This document shows positions 1 to 7,130 of a DNA stretch of 64,000 bases, in pieces (the stretch's first letter is position 1; each line of letters begins with the position of its first letter). A program made the position numbers and the translations under genes. The notes below the pieces were generated by a model, which was not told the DNA's origin, searched no databases, and worked only from the letters and a program-made list of their open reading frames with translations. This DNA comes from Oligoflexia bacterium (GTDB lineage Bacteria > Bdellovibrionota > UBA1018). The stretch covers positions 1-64,000 of the forward strand of contig JAMPXJ010000001.1 in assembly GCA_023701205.1 (NCBI GenBank), in the 5' to 3' direction.

Positions 1-1
1 C

Positions 2-826
2 GCGCCCGCGAACGGGAGCGCCGCCGAGCGGGGACGGCAAGTCCCCGCGCTTTCGATCTGGATCATCGATTCGGACGAGGCGGATGCGGCGGCGATGTCG
101 CTCTGGCTGGGGTCGGACCCCGAGCTGCGGGAGGAGGGGCGGCTTGAGATCCGTCGCTTCCGTACCGTGAATGAGGTCGCGGAGCTTGCCGCGAGCGGGA
201 CTCCGCCAGGTCCGCCGGCTGCGGTCGTGGTCGAGGCCGGCGAGACGGGCAACGGCGCCCCGGCGATCGGGGAGCTCAGTGAGCTTCTGCGATCCGACCT
301 GCGGATCACGGCGCCATTGCTCGCGATCGGGGAATCCCTCGATGCGGGGATGGCCTTCGCTCATGGCGCGCGCGCCAGCCTCTCGAAGCCGCTCGAGGAG
401 CAGCGGTTTCTCGGAGCATTGCGGGGATTGCTCGAAGGTCGCCGTCGCCGCGTGCTGATCGTCGATGCGGACGCGGACCTGCGCCTGCTCATCAAACGCT
501 CCCTCGAGCGGAGGGGGTTTCGTGCCGACGATCTCGATCGGGGCGAAGAGGCGCTCCGGCGGCTGCGGCAGGAGTCCTACGACCTGCTGCTGCTCGATCT
601 GGGGCTTCCTGATGTTTCAGGCGAGGATTTCCTGCGGGCGCTGCATCGGCTGCCCTCCTTGGAACGCCTGCCGGTATTCGTGATGCTCGGCCAGGACAAG
701 GCGCCGCCGTCGCGCGCGCGCCTGCTGTCGATCGGCGCGGACCAGTTCGTGGGCAAGCACGGGGGAATCGGCGGGATCGTCGATGCCGTTCACGATTTCC
801 TGGAAACTCCCTTGGAGGCGGAATGA
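2..826 (+). CDS. Receiver-domain protein, C-terminal part (5' end outside window)
   Basis: The reading frame is open to the left edge, so the start lies upstream and only about 274 codons are visible. The first ATG in view (95) falls inside a receiver-like domain that begins with a hydrophobic strand and an I-I-D-S-D acidic pair, so it is not the true start. A second, better receiver follows (from about nt 455): acidic strand end V-D-A-D-A-D, phospho-acceptor in LLLLDLGLPDVSG, and a weak G-K-H where Lys-Pro is usual. Two tandem receivers suggest the tail of a hybrid sensor kinase or a multi-receiver protein; the kinase part, if any, is not visible. The stop overlaps the next ATG (ATGA), so it is co-translated with the CheY-like and Hpt genes. 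Confidence 0.8.
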   Translation, partial: APANGSAAERGRQVPALSIWIIDSDEADAAAMSLWLGSDPELREEGRLEIRRFRTVNEVAELAASGTPPGPPAAVVVEAGETGNGAPAIGELSELLRSDLRITAPLLAIGESLDAGMAFAHGARASLSKPLEEQRFLGALRGLLEGRRRRVLIVDADADLRLLIKRSLERRGFRADDLDRGEEALRRLRQESYDLLLLDLGLPDVSGEDFLRALHRLPSLERLPVFVMLGQDKAPPSRARLLSIGADQFVGKHGGIGGIVDAVHDFLETPLEAE

Positions 827-1188
827 CGCCGCGGATCCTGCTTGCGGAGGACGAGGAGCATATCGCGCGCCTGATCGCCTTCAAGCTGACGAAGGAAGGC
901 TTCGAGATCACCGTCGCGCGCGATGGTGGCGAGGCCTTGGCGTTGCTCGAGACGCACGCCTGGACGCTTGCGATTCTCGATGTGATGATGCCGGTGCACG
1001 ATGGCTGGGCCGTGCTCCGGGCGCTGCGCGCGCGTTCGGCCATTCCGGTTCTCATGCTCACCGCGCGAGGGGACGCTCAGGCGGTGAGTGAGTCCGCCCG
1101 GCTCGGGGCGACCCACTTCATGAAGAAGCCTTTTGACCTCAACGAGCTCGCCGCGACGGTGAAGCGACTGGCCGGGAGCGGAAGCTGA
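823..1188 (+). CDS. Single-domain response regulator (CheY-like receiver)
   Basis: A 121-residue stand-alone receiver domain with no output domain. The acidic pocket is E9-D10-E11, the phospho-acceptor Asp53 is in LDVMMPVHDG, the switch Thr is T80 in MLTAR, and the conserved Lys-Pro is K102-P103. All signalling residues are present, so it should be phosphorylated. The start ATG overlaps the upstream stop by 4 nt and its own stop overlaps the Hpt gene. Position between a receiver protein and an Hpt protein suggests it is one step of a multistep phosphorelay. What it controls cannot be read from the sequence. Confidence 0.92.
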   Translation: MTPRILLAEDEEHIARLIAFKLTKEGFEITVARDGGEALALLETHAWTLAILDVMMPVHDGWAVLRALRARSAIPVLMLTARGDAQAVSESARLGATHFMKKPFDLNELAATVKRLAGSGS

Positions 1189-1460
1189 TGGACTGGGATG
1201 CGGATCCGGAGCTTCGCGAGCTGCGAGCGCGGTTCGCGGCGACTTTTTCCGAACGTGCCGAGGCGCTGCGCGAGGCCCTGGCGCGAGGGGATCGCGAGAG
1301 GCTCAGGCAGCTCGCGCACGCGCTTGCGGGCGCGGCGGGCTCGTACGGGTATGGCGTGATCGGGGATGCCGCGGCAGCGCTGGAAGAGGGCTTGGCCGGC
1401 GGCGAGGCCGACGCCGGGCTCGTGGCGCGGCTTCTGGCGCAGCTCGATCAGGCGCGCTGA
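1188..1460 (+). CDS. Hpt (histidine phosphotransfer) domain protein
   Basis: Ninety residues, almost entirely alpha-helical, with the Hpt signature LAHALAGAAGSYGYG around His44; this matches the family pattern H-x-L-x-G with downstream small residues. Hpt proteins shuttle phosphate between receiver domains. The start ATG overlaps the stop of the CheY-like gene by 1 nt. A free-standing Hpt protein next to two receiver proteins indicates a His-Asp-His-Asp relay. It ends exactly where the stop codon of the convergent gene begins, leaving no intergenic space. Confidence 0.85.
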   Translation: MDWDADPELRELRARFAATFSERAEALREALARGDRERLRQLAHALAGAAGSYGYGVIGDAAAALEEGLAGGEADAGLVARLLAQLDQAR

Positions 1461-2180
1461 TCACTTTCGCTGGAGCGCCTCCTGGCGACGCAGCCAGGCG
1501 CGGATCTTCGTGAGGCTGGTCTCGGGAAGCCCCACGAAGGCGAGCTTGTGCTCGTACGGGCGGGCATCCCCCGTCTCGAGTTTTCGGACCTGCAGCAACT
1601 TCAAGGGTGGGGCGGGAATCCCGATTTCGCCGAAAAGCCCGCATTCCAGGGAAAACGCCGTTCCCGGGTCCAGCTCCGCTCCGGCCCGTACGGTAAGGTC
1701 CGATTCGCTCAGCATGGTCACGCGCGCCTCGAGCGCGATCAGGGCATCGGCGCTCTTTCCGAGAACCGGGAATTCGAAGACATGGCGCTTGGCTTCGCCC
1801 TTGCTCAGGCAGAGCCCGACCTTGTCCACGAGCAGGTGCTCGTCGATGGGCTTCACGACATAATCGGTCACGCCCGCCGCGAGCGCCGCACGCACGTCCT
1901 CGGCCTGGCGCTTGCGGGTGAGCATGAGGATCGGAAGCCGCGTGAATCTCTCGTTAGCGCGGATCGCGCGAACCACGTCGTAGCCACTGAGCTCCGGCAT
2001 CATCGCATCGGTGACCACGCAGTCGAAGGGGGGGTCCGCCGCGAGCAGTGCCTGCAGGCCTTCCTCTCCGCTTGACGTCGCGCGCACGGAGTAGCCCGCG
2101 CGGCGAAGGATCGTCTCGGCGAGCTTCAGTACCGCGGGCTCGTCATCGATCAGCAGGATTCGGAGCCGGGCCGGTTCCAT
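1461..2180 (-). CDS. Response regulator: receiver plus PilZ-like C-terminal domain
   Basis: 239 residues. The N-terminal receiver (about residues 6-125) has D12-D13, phospho-acceptor Asp58 in VVTDAMMPELSG, Thr in MLTRK and a K-P near residue 110. The C-terminal half (about 130-225) is beta-rich with a pattern resembling divergent PilZ domains (T-M-L-S-E-S-D-L near the centre), but the RxxxR c-di-GMP motif is not evident, so PilZ is an inference. The neighbour downstream of its start encodes a FliL-like protein on the same strand, 8 nt away, so the pair is probably one transcript and linked to motility or surface behaviour. Confidence 0.8.
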   Translation of the reverse strand: MEPARLRILLIDDEPAVLKLAETILRRAGYSVRATSSGEEGLQALLAADPPFDCVVTDAMMPELSGYDVVRAIRANERFTRLPILMLTRKRQAEDVRAALAAGVTDYVVKPIDEHLLVDKVGLCLSKGEAKRHVFEFPVLGKSADALIALEARVTMLSESDLTVRAGAELDPGTAFSLECGLFGEIGIPAPPLKLLQVRKLETGDARPYEHKLAFVGLPETSLTKIRAWLRRQEALQRK

Positions 2181-2188
2181 TCGCGCGC

Positions 2189-2785
2189 CTACTGGACCAC
2201 GAAATGAGTGAAGTGCACGGCCGTGACCAGTCCGTTGCCGGCGAGCGTCTCGGGCTTGTTCGCGCGTTGGGCCAGCAGCTGGTTGACGGCCTCGAGGATC
2301 TGGGTTTTCAGGATGTAACGTCCCTGGACGGTCGAGAGCTCCTGGAAGGTCTTTCGTCCCAGAAGCCCGAGAAGCTTGTCCAGAAAGAGCGGGCGGATGT
2401 CCTGGAGCTCGGCTTTGCGGCTCTCGTCCCGGATCTCGAGCGTGAAGGAGAGCGTGACGAAGTGGAGCTTCCCTTCGATCTGGTTGGGAGTGCCATCGGC
2501 GGCGCGCGCCTGGCGCGGCGTGCTTTGGATGTTGACGGTGAGGGGCTCGAAGGTCATGGCGCCTGGCGTGACGGCGATTTCGGGCTTGAGCTTGAGCTGC
2601 GCGAGACGCGCGCGTTCGCTCTGCTCGGTGATGGCGGGCCGCTTGTAGAGAATCTTCGTATAAGCGAGAGTGCCCAAGGCGGCCAGCGCGACGAGGGAGT
2701 TGGCCAGCCCTACGATGAGGGCGACATCCATCGGTCTTTTAGCGACGCCCGGGGCGGCCTCGTCTTTATTCGCGGCAGCGCTCAT
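2189..2785 (-). CDS. FliL-like flagellar basal body-associated membrane protein
   Basis: 198 residues with one N-terminal transmembrane helix (about residues 20-42) and a periplasmic domain. The domain carries FliL features: a strand F-E-P-L-T-V-N-I, then L-H-F-V-T-L-S-F-T-L-E, a helix around LLGRKTFQEL and the C-terminal V-H-F-T-H-F-V-V-Q. FliL proteins sit at the flagellar stator and modulate torque. No other flagellar gene is nearby, so this may be a stand-alone FliL paralogue, perhaps acting with the receiver/PilZ-like protein encoded just downstream. Confidence 0.85.
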   Translation of the reverse strand: MSAAANKDEAAPGVAKRPMDVALIVGLANSLVALAALGTLAYTKILYKRPAITEQSERARLAQLKLKPEIAVTPGAMTFEPLTVNIQSTPRQARAADGTPNQIEGKLHFVTLSFTLEIRDESRKAELQDIRPLFLDKLLGLLGRKTFQELSTVQGRYILKTQILEAVNQLLAQRANKPETLAGNGLVTAVHFTHFVVQ

Positions 2786-2827
2786 TGATTTCAGTTTAAA
2801 GGCCGCCCCAGGCGATGTCCAATGGCT

Positions 2828-3124
2828 TTAGTTCAGATCGGTCACCGATTCGATCCGGCAGTCTTCATAAATCGTGACCTGGAACGTCGCCATGCGGGTC
2901 GTGCTCTGGTCGACTACGCTGACCTGAAAAGTCGCGGGCGTCAGCTGCTCCAGCGTGGTGAGGGTGGGGTCAACATGCCGGTCGTTGAGGGTGGCCATCG
3001 TCTCGGCGATGGACTTGATGCGCTGGCTGCAGCTGGGGTCGAGCCCCGTTTGAGCGAACGCATTGCCGATTTGAAGCGCCACGGCGCTGATCGCGATAAA
3101 AGAAGTGAGAAAGGGCGAACGCAT
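2828..3124 (-). CDS. Small secreted protein, unknown function
   Basis: 98 residues. It starts with a clear Sec signal peptide and a likely cleavage after A-F-A (about residue 24), leaving a mature protein of about 74 residues with two cysteines that could form a disulfide. A good Shine-Dalgarno (AAGGAG) precedes the ATG. I recognise no family. The mature part has a short beta-rich segment (F-Q-V-S-V-V-D ... F-Q-V-T-I-Y-E) with internal similarity. Confidence 0.65.
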   Translation of the reverse strand: MRSPFLTSFIAISAVALQIGNAFAQTGLDPSCSQRIKSIAETMATLNDRHVDPTLTTLEQLTPATFQVSVVDQSTTRMATFQVTIYEDCRIESVTDLN

Positions 3125-3280
3125 TGAAAACTCCTTGAGTGGGTTAATGAAAATGACGTGATGCGTTATAGCAGGGGTTTTCCTATTGGCCCACTTCTTT
3201 TTTGGGAGCGGCGAAGCGGCTGAAATCCTGGGGTTTCACCTTCATTCCTAAGGTCGTGCCGGTATGGTATGCGGGGGGCG

Positions 3281-4360
3281 ATGAAAAACTCCCGAGCTCT
3301 CGTTGCCTGGCTGGTGGGCATTTGCGTGCTGATTCTGGCGATCGTCGCGGTGGGCGGCGTCACGCGGCTGACTCATTCGGGTCTTTCGATCGTGGAATGG
3401 AAGCCAGTGACTGGAGTCATTCCGCCGCTGACCGAAACGCATTGGCAAGCCGAGTTCACCAAGTATCAGCAGTTTCCGGAGTACCGCACGGTGAACCACG
3501 GGATGACCCTCGCGGAGTTCAAGTTCATCTTCTTCTGGGAGTATCTGCATCGCCTGCTCGGTCGGCTTGCGGGCCTCGCCGCGTTCCTGCCGCTCGCATT
3601 TCATTGGCGGCGCCTGCAACGCGGAATGGCGTTCAGACTGGCGGGCGGGCTGGTTCTGATCGGCCTTCAGGGTGTCCTGGGCTGGTTCATGGTCCAGAGC
3701 GGGCTCGTGGAGAATCCGCGCGTCAGTCATTTTCGCCTGGCCGCGCATCTGTCGCTCGCACTCGGAGTCCTGGTCTATTATTTCTGGCTCATCCTGGATC
3801 TCTGGGATCTCAGGGATCTCAGGGATCTCGCGAGTGAGGGCTCGCCGCGCGGGGAAGGGGCTCTGGCTCCTGTCCGCCGCGCGCTTTGGGGTTTTACGGG
3901 AATCGTTTTCCTCCAGATCGTGTATGGGGCTTTCACGGCAGGGCTTCGTGCGGGGTTCGGGTTCAATACCTTTCCGAAGATGAATGAAGAGTGGGTTCCG
4001 ACCGGTTTTCTGTCGATGGAATCCATGTGGGCCGATCTCCTGCACAATCCCGTCACCGTGCAGTTCGTGCACCGCTGGCTCGGAATCGGCGTACTTTGCG
4101 GAGCCCTGGTCCTGGGAATCGCTTCGCGCAAGGTGCTGCTCACTTCCCGAGAGCGTTGGGGGATTCGCGGAGTCGTGGGGCTGACTGCTTTGCAAGTACT
4201 TCTGGGGATTGGGACGCTGCTCTGGGTGGTGCCCCTCGGATTGGCGGTGCTGCATCAGCTTGTGGCGTGTTTCTTACTTCTAGCGGCCATCAACTTGAAT
4301 CATTGCAATCGGAGCACCCGGAGTGTTTCTGAGGCTTCCGCAGCATCAGATGACGTCTAG
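3281..4360 (+). CDS. ctaA: Heme A synthase (COX15/CtaA family)
   Basis: Oxidises the C8 methyl of heme O to give heme A for aa3-type cytochrome oxidase, in the inner membrane. About 359 residues with around eight membrane helices. Typical features are GGVTRLTHSGLSIVEWKP in the first loop, E-Y-L-H-R heme-binding histidine region, HFRLAAHLSLAL, and Q-F-V-H-R-W plus V-L-H-Q histidines in the second half. The length and the E-Y-x-H-R motif fit the proteobacterial/mitochondrial type. The chosen ATG has a G-rich sequence just upstream; an in-frame ATG at 3269 is an alternative. A four-unit 9-bp tandem repeat lies inside the gene at 3796-3830. No oxidase subunit genes are next to it. Confidence 0.93.
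   Translation: MKNSRALVAWLVGICVLILAIVAVGGVTRLTHSGLSIVEWKPVTGVIPPLTETHWQAEFTKYQQFPEYRTVNHGMTLAEFKFIFFWEYLHRLLGRLAGLAAFLPLAFHWRRLQRGMAFRLAGGLVLIGLQGVLGWFMVQSGLVENPRVSHFRLAAHLSLALGVLVYYFWLILDLWDLRDLRDLASEGSPRGEGALAPVRRALWGFTGIVFLQIVYGAFTAGLRAGFGFNTFPKMNEEWVPTGFLSMESMWADLLHNPVTVQFVHRWLGIGVLCGALVLGIASRKVLLTSRERWGIRGVVGLTALQVLLGIGTLLWVVPLGLAVLHQLVACFLLLAAINLNHCNRSTRSVSEASAASDDV
3796..3830. repeat. Four 9-bp tandem units inside ctaA
   Basis: Four consecutive units of the form GGATCTC(A/T)G, the last one incomplete at its final base. They encode an in-frame series D-L-W-D-L-R-D-L-R-D-L-A in the loop between the two halves of heme A synthase. Because the unit is a multiple of three, copy-number change would not break the frame. 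Confidence 0.85.
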
Positions 4361-4362
4361 AT

Positions 4363-4477
4363 TGATCACAAATTAACTGCCTTAAAAAATAATTTTATCT
4401 GACTTAAATATATAAGTTATTTGATTTAATGACATTTAGTCTCTTAAAGTGATCATAGTTGATCCTTTTTGTGATCA
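4363..4477. promoter_or_regulatory. AT-rich regulatory region with GTGATCA inverted and direct repeats
   Basis: Strikingly AT-rich against the GC-rich background. A perfect 10-bp inverted repeat, TGATCACAAA (4363-4372) and TTTGTGATCA (4468-4477), brackets it. A further GTGATCA at 4449-4455 lies 22 bp (two helical turns) before the one at 4471. The layout looks like a multi-site operator upstream of the lipoprotein/TIGR02147 cassette. A TTGACT (4485-4490) could be a -35 box, but I do not see a convincing -10. The binding protein is unknown; the linked TIGR02147 regulator is the obvious candidate. Confidence 0.45.
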
Positions 4478-4615
4478 GCAGTAGTTGACTTTTCTGGGTA
4501 GGTGCTTCAGACTCAAATCATGGCCCCTCAGACCGGAACGTCAGTAGAGCCCGGGGGCGGAACAAGGATGAAACAGGGCAGAGAAGCCCTAATCCAAGCC
4601 TCAAAAGGAGCTAGT

Positions 4616-5281
4616 ATGAAAAACAGGAAGTCCCCCACGCATCTTCTGGCGATCGCTCTTGGTTTCGCAGTCATGTCGGCCCTGACCACGGGCTGCGGCA
4701 AGAGCACCGCGGATATCGCGATCTCAAGTGACCCGGTGGCGTTCACGGGCGCGGCAGGCCGGATCGATCCGGGGTCCTCGTTGATGAGTCTGGCCGGAAT
4801 CGGTTCGAGCGCGCTGACGGATACCACTGACTTCAGCTTCTGCGTCAGACGCGTGAAGCTCGAAGGCGAGGACGATCAGCCGGTCAAGAAGGATGACGAA
4901 ACGGGAATGAACGGCGAGAAGGATCCGGACGATATCTCCTTCGCTCCGGGCCTGATCACGATCGAGCCCAATGTCGCCGTGAACTGGGGCGTAGCCAATA
5001 TCCCCGTGGGCTTCAAGCTCAAGCGCATCAAGATCAAGGTCCATAAGGATCAGGATCTTTGCGGCGTGAACTACAGCGTGAAGTACAATGGCGTGTCCCA
5101 GACCGAGGACATCGAGTTCAAGTTCCGCTTCGAGCCGGCGCTGGATCTCGATTCCGACACCAGCGCGATCGCGGTCTCGCTCGACTCGGTTGTCACCGCG
5201 CTTCGCAATGCCGGTGAAGTGGGCGTGAACCAGATCAAGTCGATCATCGAAGGCGCCGAAGGCAGCGCCCGCCAGAAGTAA
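4616..5281 (+). CDS. Putative lipoprotein of the TIGR02147 cassette
   Basis: 221 residues from an ATG preceded by AAAAGGAG; in-frame ATGs upstream (for example 4520) lack such a site. The N-terminal hydrophobic segment ends in A-L-T-T-G-C-G-K, a slightly non-canonical lipobox. The mature protein has a F-C-V-R-R-V-K-L strand, an acidic stretch rich in D and E, a V-G-F-K-L-K-R-I-K-I-K strand and a second Cys (L-C-G-V). The same order of features is seen in the lipoprotein at 6191-6784, so they appear to be distant paralogues. The fold is probably a beta-sandwich resembling DUF4382-type lipoproteins (inference). First gene of a three-gene operon, with 10 nt to the regulator. Confidence 0.75.
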   Translation: MKNRKSPTHLLAIALGFAVMSALTTGCGKSTADIAISSDPVAFTGAAGRIDPGSSLMSLAGIGSSALTDTTDFSFCVRRVKLEGEDDQPVKKDDETGMNGEKDPDDISFAPGLITIEPNVAVNWGVANIPVGFKLKRIKIKVHKDQDLCGVNYSVKYNGVSQTEDIEFKFRFEPALDLDSDTSAIAVSLDSVVTALRNAGEVGVNQIKSIIEGAEGSARQK

Positions 5282-5291
5282 GGCGGATCCC

Positions 5292-6194
5292 ATGAGTCCG
5301 GGCGCTCGAGGCAAATCAGAAAAACCGGCGCCCCCGCAAGGGGGGCCGGGCCCCGAGCGCCCGGACATTTTCCGTTATCACGATTACCGCGAGTTCCTGA
5401 AAGACTGGTTCGATTTCCTCAAGAAGATGCAGCCGGGGTTCTCGCTCCGGATGCTCGCGCAGCAGGCCGAGCTCGCCTCCGGTTATCTCCCGATGGTTCT
5501 CTCCGGCAAACGCCCGCTCTCCGCCAAAGCCCTCGCGAAGCTCGCGCTGGTGCTGGGCTTCCCCAAGGCGGAGCGCTCGTATCTCGAGGCGCTGGTTTCG
5601 CTCGGAACCTCCGACTCGCAGGACGCGCGGCTCGAGGCGCTCGAGCGGATGAAGCGCTTCCAGTCCTATCGCAAGCTCAATCCCAAGGAGATCGAGGTCT
5701 ACCAGTACCTCACGCGCTGGCACTACGTCGCGATCCGCGAGATGGCCGCGCTGCCGGAGTTCAAGGCGGACGCCGCCTGGATCCGTGAGCGCCTCAAGGG
5801 CCGCGTCTCGCTGAAAGAGATCAAGGAAGCCTTGGAGTTCCTGGTCCAGAACGGCTACCTCGAGCTTCGCGCCGATGGGTCGGTGACCCCGCCCGACAAG
5901 AATCTCGACTGCCTGGGCGGCGTTTACCGCGTGGCGCTCGCGGAGTTCCACCGCGAGATGTTTCAGCTTGCCTCGGACTCGATCGAAAGCACCCCGAGCG
6001 CCGAGCGCAGCATCCAAGGCCACACCTTCGCGCTGGACGAAAAAGGCTTCGATCGCGCGCGGGAGATCCTCAACGAAGCGCTCAGTAAGATCCGCGCGCT
6101 CGAAGAAGAGGGGAGCGGGACCGACACCGTCTACCATGCGGAGCTCGCGCTCTTCCCCCTCACCACATCCGATCGACGGAGGAATGGAAAATGA
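5292..6194 (+). CDS. TIGR02147 family transcriptional regulator (DUF4423-type)
   Basis: 300 residues. After a disordered N terminus comes the family hallmark F-R-Y-H-D-Y-R-E-F-L-K-D-W and a helix-turn-helix-like part with LSGKRPLSAKALAKLALVLG (about residues 75-95), then the C-terminal part with F-Q-S-Y-R-K-L and a winged-helix-like L-E-F-L-V-Q-N-G-Y-L-E-L. The family is largely known from Fibrobacter and Bdellovibrio-type genomes, where copies are numerous and often lie next to secreted or lipoprotein genes. Its stop overlaps the next ATG (ATGA). The cassette layout suggests it controls the two flanking lipoproteins, perhaps through the GTGATCA sites at 4363-4477. Confidence 0.9.
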   Translation: MSPGARGKSEKPAPPQGGPGPERPDIFRYHDYREFLKDWFDFLKKMQPGFSLRMLAQQAELASGYLPMVLSGKRPLSAKALAKLALVLGFPKAERSYLEALVSLGTSDSQDARLEALERMKRFQSYRKLNPKEIEVYQYLTRWHYVAIREMAALPEFKADAAWIRERLKGRVSLKEIKEALEFLVQNGYLELRADGSVTPPDKNLDCLGGVYRVALAEFHREMFQLASDSIESTPSAERSIQGHTFALDEKGFDRAREILNEALSKIRALEEEGSGTDTVYHAELALFPLTTSDRRRNGK

Positions 6195-6784
6195 GAAAAC
6201 CCCTTTTCGCCTCGCTCGCCGTCGGCCTGGTTCTCGCGGTGACGCTCGGTCAATCGGGCTGCGGAACCTCTACGGGCAATCCGGTCGTCACGATCGACAT
6301 GGATTCGTACTCCTCGCGAAACTTCTGGCTTGAGCAGCTGATCCCCTCAGCCTATGCCGCCGTCAGCCAGGTAAAGCTCTGCTTCAAGCGCGTGCGCTTC
6401 AAGCCGCTGGGCAAGCCCACCAATGAGGATGTCACGAGTGACGAGGACAACCAGGACTTCAACGTCGGCGAGAAGACGCTCTCGGTGAATGGCAGCAATC
6501 TCGGCAGCGTGACGGTCGCCGCGGGCACCTATCGCCGCATCGAGTTCGACTTCGATGATCACTGTGGTTTTGGCGCGAGCGTTTATCTGATCAACAGCTC
6601 GGGGGGGCCGTACCTCACGAACGACACGATCTCCATGAAGTTCGAGGAGACGTTCACGATCACCGAGGATTCGACCGTGGCGCTCAATCCGCAGCTGATC
6701 ATCGGCGAGCTGGACGGCGTCACGAGCGGCTCCGAGATCAAGAGCAAGATGCTGGCCAAGAGCGGGACGATTCGGAAGAAGTGA
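6191..6784 (+). CDS. Putative lipoprotein, second of the TIGR02147 cassette
   Basis: 197 residues with a signal sequence ending in G-Q-S-G-C-G-T, so lipidation at Cys23 is likely. The mature part contains L-C-F-K-R-V-R-F-K, an acidic low-complexity stretch (T-S-D-E-D-N-Q-D), V-A-A-G-T-Y-R-R-I-E-F-D-F-D-D-H-C and a C-terminal beta-rich part. The acidic D-rich segments could bind Ca2+, but this is a guess. It matches the layout of the lipoprotein at 4616-5281. Start ATG overlaps the stop of the regulator gene, so it is translationally coupled. Confidence 0.78.
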   Translation: MRKPLFASLAVGLVLAVTLGQSGCGTSTGNPVVTIDMDSYSSRNFWLEQLIPSAYAAVSQVKLCFKRVRFKPLGKPTNEDVTSDEDNQDFNVGEKTLSVNGSNLGSVTVAAGTYRRIEFDFDDHCGFGASVYLINSSGGPYLTNDTISMKFEETFTITEDSTVALNPQLIIGELDGVTSGSEIKSKMLAKSGTIRKK

Positions 6785-7130
6785 TAGTTGAGGCAGCGCG
6801 CCTGGTTAATTCGGATCACCTCGCGTTTCCAGCGGTGAAAGTGGTCGGCGTTACATAAGTAAAATTTAACTCACATGACGCTTGACAGGTGTTCTTCTGC
6901 GATTTGGAAAGTTCTCATCATTTTTGAAGAAGCCTGATCAGATATCTCCCTGAGGCATCCATTGCCTTCAAGCGGAGCGATCGTCTTACAGGTGATCCCG
7001 GTTCCGCGCTTCTGCTTTTCGATGTCCTGTAGGGCCTTGTAGAACGAAAAATCTTCGCGGAAAAACGCATGATATTGCTTTCGTGAAAAAAGCGTGGCTC
7101 CGCTAACCATCAAAAAAGGAAGGTCTTTCC
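6785..7130. other. Gap between lipoprotein and HNH gene
   Basis: 346 nt without a confident gene. It is less GC-rich than the surroundings. It contains one weak minus-strand reading frame (6871-7110, listed separately) and the Shine-Dalgarno AAAGGAAGG for the GTG start at 7131. I see no clear terminator. Confidence 0.5.
6871..7110 (-). CDS. Small hypothetical protein, doubtful
   Basis: 79 residues from an ATG, reading away from the HNH gene. The composition is protein-like (aromatic-rich F-R-E-D-F-S-F-Y-K-A-L near residue 20, two cysteines, charged C-terminal helix), and codons look reasonable, but the third positions are less GC-rich than in neighbouring genes and there is no obvious Shine-Dalgarno. 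No signal peptide. It could be a real small gene, a recently acquired one, or a gene remnant. Confidence 0.3.
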   Translation of the reverse strand: MVSGATLFSRKQYHAFFREDFSFYKALQDIEKQKRGTGITCKTIAPLEGNGCLREISDQASSKMMRTFQIAEEHLSSVM

